Shown: in pieces, positions 1-8,398 of the stretch
Layout of the letters: the number at the start of each line of letters is the position of its first letter
Position numbering within the stretch: the stretch's first letter is position 1
From: Bacteroidales bacterium
Lineage (GTDB): Bacteria > Bacteroidota > Bacteroidia > Bacteroidales > Muribaculaceae
Reading direction: 5' to 3'
DNA: 64,000 nt
NCBI GenBank assembly: GCA_015060975.1
Contig: SUXI01000004.1
Location: forward strand, 124,001-188,000
Translations under genes and position numbers: made by a program
The notes under the pieces: generated by a model
The model's input: the letters and a program-made list of their open reading frames with translations, nothing else
Databases searched by the model: none
What the model was told of the DNA's origin: nothing

Positions 1-185
1 CCACTCTCCTCACCTTTAGTCCAAAGACGATTTTTTGTGCGACTGAAAAATGTCACTTTACCTATTTCTATGGTTTTTTTGTATGCTTCTTCATTCATGA
101 ATCCAAGCATCAACACATTTTTTGTGCGAGCGTCTTGTATAATGGCAGGAACAAGTCCTTGCATTTTGCTGAAATCAATACTCAT
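1..185 (-). CDS. hisI: HisI/HisIE, phosphoribosyl-AMP cyclohydrolase, 5' part only
   Basis: The reverse strand opens at an ATG (183-185) and reads [18 protein letters not shown], then [10 protein letters not shown] and [18 protein letters not shown] before leaving the window. This is the N-terminus of phosphoribosyl-AMP cyclohydrolase; the SR-x-R-LW-x-KGE stretch is its substrate-binding signature. The enzyme opens the adenine ring of PR-AMP in histidine synthesis. In Bacteroidales it is usually fused to the HisE pyrophosphohydrolase (HisIE), but the C-terminus is outside the window, so the fusion cannot be seen. It lies 19 nt downstream of hisF and is the last visible gene of the his operon. 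Confidence 0.9.
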   Translation of the reverse strand, partial: MSIDFSKMQGLVPAIIQDARTKNVLMLGFMNEEAYKKTIEIGKVTFFSRTKNRLWTKGEES

Positions 186-204
186 AATCGATATGTTGTT
201 GCGT

Positions 205-960
205 TTATATTCTTACGTTTATATTTCGTTTGCAAAGATACTCTTTTAATTCATTAATTGGTATCTCATTGAAGTGAAAAATGCTTGCTGCAAGTGCGGC
301 ATCAGCTTTCCCTTGTGTAAATACATCATAAAAGTGAGGATAGTCCCCTGCTCCACCCGAAGCAATTATAGGAATGCTCAGTGTGTCATGAAGTATTGCT
401 AATGCGTCGTTGGCAAATCCGGTTTTCACCCCATCGTGATCCATGCTTGTAAACAAAATTTCGCCGGCACCACGTTCTTGAGCTTCGTGTGCCCATTCTA
501 TAAGTTTGCGACCGGTTGACACGCGACCGCCATTTATATAGCACACCCATTCGTCTCCTTCAAGGCGAGCGTCAATGGCAGTGACACACACTTGATTACC
601 AAACCGGCGTGCAATGCCATCAATAAGGTTCGGGGTGCGTAGAGCTGCTGAATTAATTGAAATTTTATCGGCTCCGGCATTAAGAAGTTTCTCAACATCT
701 TCAACTTGATTGATGCCTCCTCCAACAGTAAACGGTATGCTCACATTTTCTGCAACGCGACGCACAAGGTCAATAAACGTTTTGCGACCCTCGTGAGATG
801 CAGTGATATCGAGATACACAAGCTCGTCGGCACCATCATCGCTATATTTCTTGCCAAGAGCAACAGGATCGCCGGCATCACGAAAGTTCACAAAGTTTAC
901 CCCCTTTACAGTTTTGCCATCTTTCACGTCAAGGCATGGTATAATACGTTTTGCAAGCAT
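205..960 (-). CDS. hisF: HisF, imidazole glycerol phosphate synthase cyclase subunit
   Basis: The 251-residue protein has the family length. It starts [15 protein letters not shown], carrying the first catalytic Asp (D11), and has the second in the [11 protein letters not shown] segment near residue 130. The GGGI and ASGGAG phosphate-binding loops of the (beta/alpha)8 barrel are present. With HisH it turns PRFAR plus ammonia into imidazole glycerol phosphate and AICAR. It follows hisA by 9 nt in a cytoplasmic histidine operon with hisH, hisA and hisI. Nothing is unusual in the sequence. Confidence 0.97.
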   Translation of the reverse strand: MLAKRIIPCLDVKDGKTVKGVNFVNFRDAGDPVALGKKYSDDGADELVYLDITASHEGRKTFIDLVRRVAENVSIPFTVGGGINQVEDVEKLLNAGADKISINSAALRTPNLIDGIARRFGNQVCVTAIDARLEGDEWVCYINGGRVSTGRKLIEWAHEAQERGAGEILFTSMDHDGVKTGFANDALAILHDTLSIPIIASGGAGDYPHFYDVFTQGKADAALAASIFHFNEIPINELKEYLCKRNINVRI

Positions 961-969
961 TATCGGTTG

Positions 970-1701
970 TTATTGTTGTGATAAATTAAATTGTTCTAAT
1001 TCTCTGAGAGTGATGCGATTTTCATATATTGCTTTTCCCACAATCACAGCCGGAATACCGGCAGCTTCAAGGGCTTCAATATCGTGCATGGCACTCACAC
1101 CACCACTTGCTATGAGATACAGACTTGGCATTTGGGCAAGCATCTCTTTGTATAGGTCGATTGACGGACCACTGAGCATTCCGTCAACATTAATGTCGGT
1201 TGAAATGACTTTGTTGATACCTTTTTCCATATACCCTTTCACAAATGGAATGATGTCGTGGTCGCTGTCGTCAATCCAACCCGATGTCGAAATCTTCCCA
1301 TTGCGAGTGTCGGCTCCGAGGATTATTTTTTCGCTTCCATATTGATTAATCCAACCATGAAATATTTCAGGATTTTTTACAGCAATACTTCCACCGGTAA
1401 TCATTGAAGCTCCATTTTCAAAAGCAATTCTAAGATCGTCATCGCTTTTTAATCCCCCACCAAAATCTACAACGAGATTAGTACCTGTTGCAATACGTTC
1501 AAGAACCTGATAATTAACAATGTGGTTTGATTTTGCCCCATCAAGATCCACAAGATGCAATCGTTTACATCCGGCATCTTCCATCATACGAGCCACATCG
1601 AGAGGATTGTCGGCATATATGGTTTTTTTGTCGTAATCACCTTTTGTGAGGCGTACGCATTTACCATCAATTACATCTATAGCCGGGATAATATCTATCA
1701 T
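970..1701 (-). CDS. hisA: HisA, ProFAR isomerase
   Basis: The 243-residue protein begins [21 protein letters not shown] with the catalytic D9, and the second acid is in the [12 protein letters not shown] segment. The phosphate loops VVDFGGGL and IASGGVS are intact. It isomerises ProFAR to PRFAR, the substrate of HisF/HisH. Its ATG overlaps the hisH stop by 4 nt (ATGA), which implies translational coupling. It is a half-barrel-duplicated paralogue of hisF next door. Confidence 0.97.
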   Translation of the reverse strand: MIDIIPAIDVIDGKCVRLTKGDYDKKTIYADNPLDVARMMEDAGCKRLHLVDLDGAKSNHIVNYQVLERIATGTNLVVDFGGGLKSDDDLRIAFENGASMITGGSIAVKNPEIFHGWINQYGSEKIILGADTRNGKISTSGWIDDSDHDIIPFVKGYMEKGINKVISTDINVDGMLSGPSIDLYKEMLAQMPSLYLIASGGVSAMHDIEALEAAGIPAVIVGKAIYENRITLRELEQFNLSQQ

Positions 1702-2288
1702 AATTCGATGAAACTTTTTAATATCTGTTCGCCAATATCTCCACTTTTTTCGGGGTGGAATTGTGTGGCATAAAAGTTGTCTTTGTGGAGTGCTGCACTA
1801 TATGGCGTGATATAGTCGGTTGTAGCAATTGTTGCATCGTTAACCGGCACATAATAGCTATGTACATAATATACATATTTGCCATTAAGATTTACCGGTA
1901 TAAAATCCTCTTTGGCGAGAGTGATTGTGTTCCACCCCATGTGAGGAATTTTTAGTTCGCTTTGTGATGCGTCGAAACGTTTCACATCAACATCAAAAAT
2001 GCCGAGGCAATCAACATCGCCCTCTTCAGAGTATCTGCACATTAGTTGTTGACCGATGCAGATTCCTAATACCGGTTGTGTGAGGCTTTTGATAACTTTA
2101 TCCAACCCATGGCTGCATAGGTATTCCATTGCGCTACGAGCCTCCCCCACTCCGGGAAAAATCACCTTGTCGGCTTGGCGTATCTCGTTGGGATCGTCAG
2201 TTACAATAGCTTCATAACCGAGCCGTCTGAGAGCACACTCTACCGAAAAGTTGTTTCCTGCATTATATTTTATTATCGCAATATTCAT
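1698..2288 (-). CDS. hisH: HisH, glutamine amidotransferase subunit
   Basis: This 196-residue class I glutamine amidotransferase supplies ammonia to HisF. The nucleophile C77 sits in LGICIGQQLMC, and the His/Glu of the triad are in ATQFHPEKSG near the C-terminus. I chose the ATG at 2288 (MNIAIIKYNAGN) because it matches family N-termini; an in-frame codon 27 nt upstream would add an unrelated MCLVNLLST. The gene starts 13 nt after purU ends and overlaps hisA by 4 nt. Confidence 0.96.
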   Translation of the reverse strand: MNIAIIKYNAGNNFSVECALRRLGYEAIVTDDPNEIRQADKVIFPGVGEARSAMEYLCSHGLDKVIKSLTQPVLGICIGQQLMCRYSEEGDVDCLGIFDVDVKRFDASQSELKIPHMGWNTITLAKEDFIPVNLNGKYVYYVHSYYVPVNDATIATTDYITPYSAALHKDNFYATQFHPEKSGDIGEQILKSFIEL

Positions 2289-2301
2289 TGTAGATAATAA
2301 A

Positions 2302-3171
2302 TTAACTAAACACAACGGTTTTATTGTTGTAAGTTAGGATTTTACGTTGTATATGTTTCTCTACTGCGCGTGAAAGCACGATCTTTTCCAAGTCGCGACC
2401 TTTTTTCACCAAATCGTTGACGGTGTCTTTGTGAGTGATGCGAACAATATCTTGTTCGATAATCGGTCCGGCATCAAGCTCGGTGGTTACATAATGGCTT
2501 GTCGCACCAATTAGCTTCACTCCACGGTCATACGCGGCATGGTAGGGTTTTGCGCCCACGAATGCCGGAAGAAATGAGTGATGAATGTTGATGATGCGAT
2601 TTGGGTAACGGTTGATAAAGTTTTCTGATAAAACCTGCATATAGCGAGCCAATACAATAAAATCGATTTGGTAGCGGTCGAGAATCTCAAATTCAAGGGC
2701 TTCCATCTCTTCTTTGTTTTGGCGTGTAACCGGAATAACTTCGTAGGGAATGTTGAATTGGTCAGCCACCGATTTGAGATCGGGATGATTGCTTATGATT
2801 ACAGGTATTTCCACATCCCACTCCCCTGCCACATAGCGTGCGAGAATGTCATATAGACAATGTGACATCTTTGATACGAAAAGAGCCATACGTCGAGGAC
2901 GGTCTGTGAACGTTAATCGATAAGTTACGTTGTAGCGGTTAGCATAGAGTGTATTGAAATATTCTTCGATTTTGCCGGCTGGAATAGCAAAGTTTTCAAG
3001 ATCCCACTCTACTCTCATATAAAATACACCATTCTCTTTGTCAACATATTGGTCGAGGTATAGAATGTTACCGCCATTGGTGTTGATAAATTCAGTAATT
3101 ACGGCGATAATACCCGGTTGGTCGGGGCAATGCATTAGCAAAATCGCACTATTTTGTCGTTTCTTTTCCAC
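2302..3171 (-). CDS. purU: PurU, formyltetrahydrofolate deformylase (GTG start)
   Basis: The predicted protein has 289 residues: an N-terminal ACT domain (AILLMHCPDQPGI, about residues 8-85), then a formyltransferase fold with IINIHHSFLPAF and the ELDAGPII segment holding the catalytic Asp. It hydrolyses 10-formyl-THF to formate and THF, balancing one-carbon units. I chose GTG at 3171 (protein VEKKRQNSA) because the next in-frame start upstream, TTG at 3204, lies inside the TAnnTTTG promoter box and so would not be transcribed. It is the first gene of the his operon. The link is metabolically sensible because HisF/HisH release AICAR, which needs 10-formyl-THF. Confidence 0.93.
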   Translation of the reverse strand: MEKKRQNSAILLMHCPDQPGIIAVITEFINTNGGNILYLDQYVDKENGVFYMRVEWDLENFAIPAGKIEEYFNTLYANRYNVTYRLTFTDRPRRMALFVSKMSHCLYDILARYVAGEWDVEIPVIISNHPDLKSVADQFNIPYEVIPVTRQNKEEMEALEFEILDRYQIDFIVLARYMQVLSENFINRYPNRIINIHHSFLPAFVGAKPYHAAYDRGVKLIGATSHYVTTELDAGPIIEQDIVRITHKDTVNDLVKKGRDLEKIVLSRAVEKHIQRKILTYNNKTVVFS

Positions 3172-3201
3172 TATATATGTAAAAATGTGTAGTTTGAAAT
3201 G

Positions 3202-3232
3202 CAAAGGTAACTAAAAATAGCCAAATTGCAAA
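3202..3232 (-). promoter_or_regulatory. Bacteroidales promoter of the purU-his operon
   Basis: On the minus strand TTTG (3229-3232) is followed, after exactly 19 nt, by TACCTTTG (3202-3209). This matches the Bacteroidota primary sigma-factor consensus (TTTG, 19-21 nt, TAnnTTTG). Transcription would begin a few bases downstream, leaving a leader of about 25 nt before the purU GTG. Confidence 0.8.
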
Positions 3233-3424
3233 CAAAATGCCAAAAATAACTAACAAAAAGTAAATAAATGAATAATATTATGTTACATAATGTAAGTAAG
3301 TGGTTACATATATGGCTGTTTATTTATGTATTTAGGGAACTTCTATAGATTCCCTTTAATACGTTTGAGATAATATTATTTAGGATTTTAGATTGAAATA
3401 AATGGTATTTAATCAAAAAATAAT

Positions 3425-3432
3425 TAATTTTG
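3425..3432 (+). promoter_or_regulatory. -7 box of the structured RNA
   Basis: TAATTTTG matches TAnnTTTG exactly and ends one base before the first paired segment of the RNA at 3433. No convincing TTTG or TTG -33 box stands 19-21 nt upstream, so strength is uncertain. Confidence 0.55.
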
Positions 3433-3742
3433 CGTTGCATATCGCTTGCAGAAGCCCGATATGGGTTATGTGGGTGGGTGCAGACATAATATAGAAAGCG
3501 TTTACTTACGCTCTTTCTTGACGACTTGGAATCTGGACAATTTCATGTTAGAGTCAAGAATGAAGCAACGGTAGATGCCTTGTGGATATGTATATCTTTC
3601 ACTTTGCGACACAATGGTGCCGTTATGTGTTATATATTCATATTTATGCGTGAGGCTTCTGCGTTGCTCGTTCTACTCTAACGGGCAGTCCAGAGCCTCA
3701 AGTCGTGGGACGAGTAACAAGTACGGCTCTCACGCTTTTTTT
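3433..3742 (+). ncRNA. Putative structured noncoding RNA of about 310 nt, class not recognised
   Basis: The segment runs from a TAnnTTTG box to an intrinsic terminator and has no credible reading frame. Visible pairings: P1 CGTTGC (3433-3438) with GCAACG (3565-3570); P2 ATATCG/CGATAT (3439-3462) with a 12-nt loop; P3 AGAAAGCGT (3493) with ACGCTCTTTCT (3508-3518); P4 TCTTGAC (3516-3522) with GTCAAGA (3553-3559), which shares three bases with P3; CACA/TGTG in 3610-3630; GAGCC (3693-3697) with GGCTC (3725-3729); and a closing stem GCGTGAG (3648-3654) with CTCACGC (3729-3735) followed by seven T. The P2 loop GCAGAAGCC (3448-3456) is a perfect 9-nt complement of GGCTTCTGC (3654-3662), a likely pseudoknot. 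It is not tmRNA, RNase P RNA or SRP RNA by their signature sequences. It lies just upstream of the restriction island, so it may be its leader, a regulator, or an unrelated small RNA. Confidence 0.6.
3648..3742 (+). terminator. Terminator closing the structured RNA
   Basis: GCGTGAG (3648-3654) pairs with CTCACGC (3729-3735) and is followed directly by a run of seven T. The stem encloses a branched domain instead of a simple loop. If it works, transcripts from 3432 stop before the helicase gene, or read-through is controlled here. Confidence 0.6.
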
Positions 3743-3796
3743 GTATCTCCACATCAAGGGAGCCAATGTGGGAATTGCATGCTCGCCGTCTGGTGT

Positions 3797-3913
3797 ATGG
3801 AGTTAATTGATAATCTGAATAAAACGCTGAAAGATGACCTTATTGCCGAGATTAAATCAGGCAGTAAAATATCTATTGCTGCTTCCTGTTTTTCAATTTA
3901 TGCTTTTCAATAA
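3797..3913 (+). pseudogene. 5' end of the island helicase, cut off by an in-frame TAA
   Basis: From the ATG at 3797 the frame reads MELIDNLNKTLKDDL, then GSKISIAASCFSIYAFQ, then TAA (3911-3913), and continues in the same frame with LKEQLKDIEELRFIFTSP. The text before and after the stop forms one continuous N-terminal domain of the helicase family, so codon 39 looks like a nonsense change. GAA or CAA would fit there, each one base from TAA. The region upstream of the ATG is structured RNA and not coding. Confidence 0.75.
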
Positions 3914-6900
3914 TTGAAAGAGCAACTGAAAGACATCGAAGAGTTGCGTTTTATTTTCACTTCTCCTACATTCGTAACTGAAAAAGCAAGCAAACAAAAG
4001 CGTGAGTTTTACATTCCTCGTCTCAATCGTGAACGAAATCTTTACGGTTCGGAATTTGAAGTAAAACTCCGTAATGAACTCTCGCAAAGGGCTATTGCTA
4101 AGGAGTGTGCCGAGTGGATTAAACAAAAAGTTTGTTTCAAATCCAATTGCACCAACGAAAATATGATGGGCTTCATCAATGTTGATGATACCAACTATAT
4201 GCCGATTAACGGCTTTACTACCGTTGATTTGGGTTGCGAACGTGGTAATAATGCTTATAGCATTGTTCAAAAGACCGAAGCTCCACTTTCACAACATTTT
4301 CTAACGCTATTCGAACAACTTTGGAACGACAACGCACGAATGCAAGTCGTCACCGAAGAAGTCCTTGACAATATCACTAACGCATACAAGGAAAACGCTC
4401 CCGATTTCCTTTATTTCGTTACGCTATATAACATCTTCAACGAATTTCTTGAAGATATTTCGGAAGATGTTCTCCCTAATGAGGCAACAGGCTTCAAGAA
4501 TAGCATCATTTGGAACAAACTTTTCAACTTCCAAAAGGACGCTTGCCTTGCTATCATCAACAAGTTGGAGAAATACAACGGCTGTATTCTTGCCGATAGC
4601 ATCGGCTTAGGTAAGACTTTCACAGCCCTTTCAGTTATCAAGTATTACGAAAACCGGAATAAAACAGTTCTTGTGCTTTGTCCCAAGAAACTTAATGATA
4701 ACTGGATTACCTACAAGAGCAATTATCTGAACAATCCTATCGCCGGCGACCGCTTGCGTTATGATGTGTTCTTCCACACCGACCTTTCACGAACCGGTGG
4801 TTTCTCTAATGGGCTTGACCTTTCTCACATAAATTGGAGCAATTACGACCTTGTGGTTATCGATGAAAGCCACAACTTCCGTAATGGTGGTAAGGTCAGC
4901 ACCGACGAAAACGATGAAAATCCTCGTGAAAATCGCTACTTGCAGTTGATGAATAAGGTGATTCGCAAAGGGGTAAAGACCAAAGTGCTTATGCTCTCGG
5001 CTACTCCTGTAAACAACCGTTTCAATGACCTTAAAAATCAAATTGCTCTTGCCTACGAGGGCGAAAGCGACAAGATTGACGAACTGCTTAACACTAAAAG
5101 CAGTATCGACGACATCTTCCGTCAAGCTCAGCGTGAATATAATATATGGTCAAAACTTCCACCCGAAGAACGCACTACAAAGCGATTGCTTGAACGCCTA
5201 AGTTTCGACTTCTTCGAGGTGCTTGACAGTGTTACCATTGCCCGAAGTCGTAAACATATCGAACAATATTACGACACTGCCGACATCGGTAAGTTTCCGA
5301 CACGGCTAACGCCTATCTCTCGTCGCCCACATTTGACCGACTTGAATACGGCTATCAACTATAACGAGATTTATACCCAATTACGAGAACTTAATCTCGT
5401 TATCTATACTCCGTCAGACTTCATTCTGCCGAGCCGACTTGAAAAGTATGTAAACATCACAAGCGAAGAAGATTACTCCAACCTTACAATGAAAGGTCGT
5501 GAGCGTGGTATTCGCAAATTGATGAGTATCAATCTGCTCAAACGACTTGAAAGTTCGGTAAACTCTTTCCGTTTGTCGCTAAATCGCATTCTCGGCTTCA
5601 TTTCGGCTACTGTTGCCAAAATCGACTCTATGAGCCGTAACGGTGGCAATATCTATGTTGATGAACACGACTTCGAGGGGCTTGATCTTGACGAGCAAGA
5701 AGATATTTTCATCGGTGGCAAGAAAACACAAATTGCCCTCGAAGATATGGACTATATCGCTTGGAAGAAATATCTTGACAAGGATATCGAAACTCTCCGT
5801 TTGCTACTCCTTATGCTCGCTGATATAACTCCCGAACATGATAGCAAACTCTTGCAACTTATAGAAGACTTGCGTCATAAGTTTGCAAATCCTATAAACG
5901 GCGATAACAAAAAAGTAATCATATTCACAGCGTTCTCCGACACAGCCGAATATCTTTACGAAAACCTTGCCGACCGCATTAAGGAGAAATGCAATCTCCA
6001 CACGGCTCTTATTACAGGTAGTTCCGATGCGAAAAGTACGGTGCGACTTCGCAATCGTCAAAAACTCGACTTCAATACTCTGCTCACTCTCTTCTCTCCA
6101 GTATCAAAAGAGAAAGATGCTTTATTGCCTAATGTGAGCGAAGAGATTGATGTGCTTATCGCTACCGATTGTATCAGTGAGGGACAAAACTTGCAAGACT
6201 GCGACTTCCTTATCAACTACGATATTCATTGGAATCCGGTGCGTATTATCCAACGCTTCGGGCGTATCGACCGTATCGGCTCACGCAACGAGGTTATCCA
6301 GCTCGTAAACTATTGGCCGGATATGGACCTCGACGAATATATCGACCTCAAAGGGCGTGTCGAGGCTCGTATGAAAGTATCGGTTATGACGTCAACAGGC
6401 GATGACAACCCTATATCTCCCGAAGAAAAAGGCGACCTTGAATATCGTCGATCTCAACTCAAACGCTTGCAAGAGGAAGTGGTGGATATTGAGGAAATGA
6501 ACACAGGTATCTCGATAATGGATTTGGGACTTAATGAGTTCCGACTTGACTTGCTCGCTTATATGCAGGATAACCCCAATATCGAGCATACTCCTTTCGG
6601 TCTGCATGCTGTTGTTCCGGCTTCTCCAGACTGCCCTCCCGGTGTGGTCTATGTGTTGAAGAACCGAAATAACAATGTGAACATCGACCGTAAGAATCGA
6701 CTTCACCCATTCTATATGGTCTATATCTCCGATGATAGCGAAGTGGTGGTTAATCACCTTTCGCCAAAGGAATTGCTTGACCGTTTACGTTTCCTTTGTA
6801 AAGGAAAATCATCGCACGATAAAGAACTATGCAAGGAGTTCAATCGCATAACTCGCGACGGAAAGAATATGTGTCATTATTCCGACTTGCTTGGCGATGC

Positions 6901-7036
6901 TATCGCTTCCATCATCACGACAAAGGAAGAAAGCGACATCGATTCTTTCCTTGGTGGTGCCACAGGCTCACTCTTTACTGAGGAGATTAAGGGGCTTGAT
7001 GATTTTGAATTGATATGTTTTTTGGTTATAAAATAG
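3914..7036 (+). CDS. SNF2/DEAD-like helicase of the restriction island (body after the nonsense codon)
   Basis: About 1,040 residues follow the stop; the intended protein would be about 1,079 residues. Numbered from the ATG at 3797, the Walker A motif is IGLGKT (GLGKT 270-274), motif II is DESH (356-359), and SATPVNNR is motif III. The C-terminal helicase domain has LIATDCISEGQNLQ and motif VI QRFGRIDRIG. The N-terminal 200 residues resemble the PLD-like region found on such helicases, but no clear HKD motif is seen. Helicases of this kind stand next to DUF4391, type III Mod and Res genes, so it is probably the DNA translocase of this defence locus. A TTG directly after the stop could restart translation; the next in-frame ATG lies about 250 nt further on. 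The real start is therefore uncertain and the gene may be inactive. Confidence 0.8.
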   Translation: MKEQLKDIEELRFIFTSPTFVTEKASKQKREFYIPRLNRERNLYGSEFEVKLRNELSQRAIAKECAEWIKQKVCFKSNCTNENMMGFINVDDTNYMPINGFTTVDLGCERGNNAYSIVQKTEAPLSQHFLTLFEQLWNDNARMQVVTEEVLDNITNAYKENAPDFLYFVTLYNIFNEFLEDISEDVLPNEATGFKNSIIWNKLFNFQKDACLAIINKLEKYNGCILADSIGLGKTFTALSVIKYYENRNKTVLVLCPKKLNDNWITYKSNYLNNPIAGDRLRYDVFFHTDLSRTGGFSNGLDLSHINWSNYDLVVIDESHNFRNGGKVSTDENDENPRENRYLQLMNKVIRKGVKTKVLMLSATPVNNRFNDLKNQIALAYEGESDKIDELLNTKSSIDDIFRQAQREYNIWSKLPPEERTTKRLLERLSFDFFEVLDSVTIARSRKHIEQYYDTADIGKFPTRLTPISRRPHLTDLNTAINYNEIYTQLRELNLVIYTPSDFILPSRLEKYVNITSEEDYSNLTMKGRERGIRKLMSINLLKRLESSVNSFRLSLNRILGFISATVAKIDSMSRNGGNIYVDEHDFEGLDLDEQEDIFIGGKKTQIALEDMDYIAWKKYLDKDIETLRLLLLMLADITPEHDSKLLQLIEDLRHKFANPINGDNKKVIIFTAFSDTAEYLYENLADRIKEKCNLHTALITGSSDAKSTVRLRNRQKLDFNTLLTLFSPVSKEKDALLPNVSEEIDVLIATDCISEGQNLQDCDFLINYDIHWNPVRIIQRFGRIDRIGSRNEVIQLVNYWPDMDLDEYIDLKGRVEARMKVSVMTSTGDDNPISPEEKGDLEYRRSQLKRLQEEVVDIEEMNTGISIMDLGLNEFRLDLLAYMQDNPNIEHTPFGLHAVVPASPDCPPGVVYVLKNRNNNVNIDRKNRLHPFYMVYISDDSEVVVNHLSPKELLDRLRFLCKGKSSHDKELCKEFNRITRDGKNMCHYSDLLGDAIASIITTKEESDIDSFLGGATGSLFTEEIKGLDDFELICFLVIK

Positions 7037-7040
7037 GAGT

Positions 7041-7790
7041 ATGAGAAGTATTACAGAGGAAGAGCAAAAAGTTATAAAAAAACTCATTGAATGGCAATCA
7101 AATGGGCAAAGTATTAAATTGGGCGAAGTCCTGCTAAAACTTTATCCAATTGAATACATTAAGCCGTCTGATAAAGAAGGTGATTTTTATAGACATGCCC
7201 TTGAAATTTCTTATGATTATAATAACACATCGTCATCTAAGATTCTTGAAGCAATAAATATTATCGACTTACTTATAAAGAAGGATTATTTGATAGCAAA
7301 AGAATTCTATGCAGATAACATTATAGGAGAGAAAAAAACAGATTGCGGTCTTCCTAAAATGAACCATATTTCAAATAAAACACGTTATGTTGAAACCACA
7401 TTGATGAACTACTATAGTTACGATTTGTGGAACATGCTTAACAGCTATTATTATGTTACAAATAGTCTTATTGATTTTGCAAAAGATTTTAAGACTGTTG
7501 AACAACGTAGGCATAGTTGCACTACCCGTATTAGTGTTGCTGCAATTGTTGTATCTATTCTTATTGGTATAGCTTCTCCTTTCATAAGTAAATGTATCTC
7601 TGAAAAATCAGATAAAGAACGTTTAGAGCAAGTAATTTCTGCCATCAAGGAACAAAAATCTATCTCTATAGATAAGTTCCCTGATATAATCCCCGATACC
7701 CTCAACATAAGGGTTACTGATGCCTCTGACAAGCAGCCGATAAACTTGAATGTAACAGTAAAGGAAAATCAACCAACAAAGTTACAATAA
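7041..7790 (+). CDS. Unknown 249-residue protein with one membrane segment
   Basis: I do not recognise the family. Residues 1-160 are polar and mostly helical, one hydrophobic stretch (ISVAAIVVSILIGIASPF) lies around residue 165-183, and a charged tail (SEKSDKERLEQVISAIKEQ) follows, ending in a short beta-type stretch. No signal peptide is seen, so it would be a single-pass inner-membrane protein. It starts 4 nt after the helicase stop, with AGGAG just before the ATG, and ends 2 nt before DUF4391, so it is in the operon. Its codons are visibly more AT-rich than those of the helicase, which suggests later insertion. A membrane-anchored effector is possible but not shown. Confidence 0.7.
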   Translation: MRSITEEEQKVIKKLIEWQSNGQSIKLGEVLLKLYPIEYIKPSDKEGDFYRHALEISYDYNNTSSSKILEAINIIDLLIKKDYLIAKEFYADNIIGEKKTDCGLPKMNHISNKTRYVETTLMNYYSYDLWNMLNSYYYVTNSLIDFAKDFKTVEQRRHSCTTRISVAAIVVSILIGIASPFISKCISEKSDKERLEQVISAIKEQKSISIDKFPDIIPDTLNIRVTDASDKQPINLNVTVKENQPTKLQ

Positions 7791-7792
7791 CC

Positions 7793-8398
7793 ATGTACGG
7801 TCTACCACAGACAACAGAAGTTCGGAAGCAGTTGCCCAAGAAGGCAATCTATGCGAAGTTTGAGTTGAAGCCCTCGCAACGCGAGAGTTTCGATGCAGAC
7901 ATTGCACGTATAGATATTGTGGCTGTCGTTTCTCCCTCTACCGTTCCGGCTGTTGCTCAGGGAGAAAATATCAAGGAGTTTTATGTGCTTGCCGTGCAAC
8001 TCAAACGAAAGGAATATGACGCAAAAAACATAGCCTTATTGTCGCGTCTTATCCCTCAAAAAATGGTCATTGCTCTGCACTTCGAGGAACAAGTGCAGTT
8101 CGCTATATCGCACACAAAACTCATTACTTCCGATTGGAAACACCTAACACCTAACTCCTCATTCCTAATTCTTCAAGGTCTAACCTTGGATTCCGTGTGG
8201 GACAACATTGTAATCTCTATTGGAGATATACATGTGGAACAAAGCAAATCAGTTGCTGAACAAATTTCTGCCGACGACCAACGAGCAAAGTTGCTTGCTC
8301 AGATAGCCACACTTGAACGCAAAATGGCAAACGAGAAACAACCTCGTCGCAAAAGAGAGTATTTTGAACAGATTAAAAAAATAAAAAGTCAAATATGA
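7793..8398 (+). CDS. DUF4391 family protein
   Basis: The 201-residue protein begins MYGLPQTTEVRKQLPKKAIY, carries IDIVAVVSPSTVPA and ALLSRLIPQKMVIALHFE, and ends in a basic coiled-coil-like helix (about 165-201). This is the DUF4391 pattern, a family of unknown biochemical role typically encoded between an SNF2-like helicase and a type III Mod gene. Its TGA overlaps the next ATG by 4 nt, implying coupled translation and probably a shared complex with Mod and the helicase. Confidence 0.8.
   Translation: MYGLPQTTEVRKQLPKKAIYAKFELKPSQRESFDADIARIDIVAVVSPSTVPAVAQGENIKEFYVLAVQLKRKEYDAKNIALLSRLIPQKMVIALHFEEQVQFAISHTKLITSDWKHLTPNSSFLILQGLTLDSVWDNIVISIGDIHVEQSKSVAEQISADDQRAKLLAQIATLERKMANEKQPRRKREYFEQIKKIKSQI

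Noticed and set aside
3693..3729. Resemblance to group II intron domain V (GAGCC ... TACGGCTC)
   Set aside because: The hairpin lacks the standard 14-bp stem with GNRA loop and bulge spacing, no intron-encoded protein is present, and a terminator follows.
3575..3796. Open frame upstream of and in phase with the helicase start
   Set aside because: It runs through the structured RNA and its terminator, has no protein-like pattern, and no promoter fits it.
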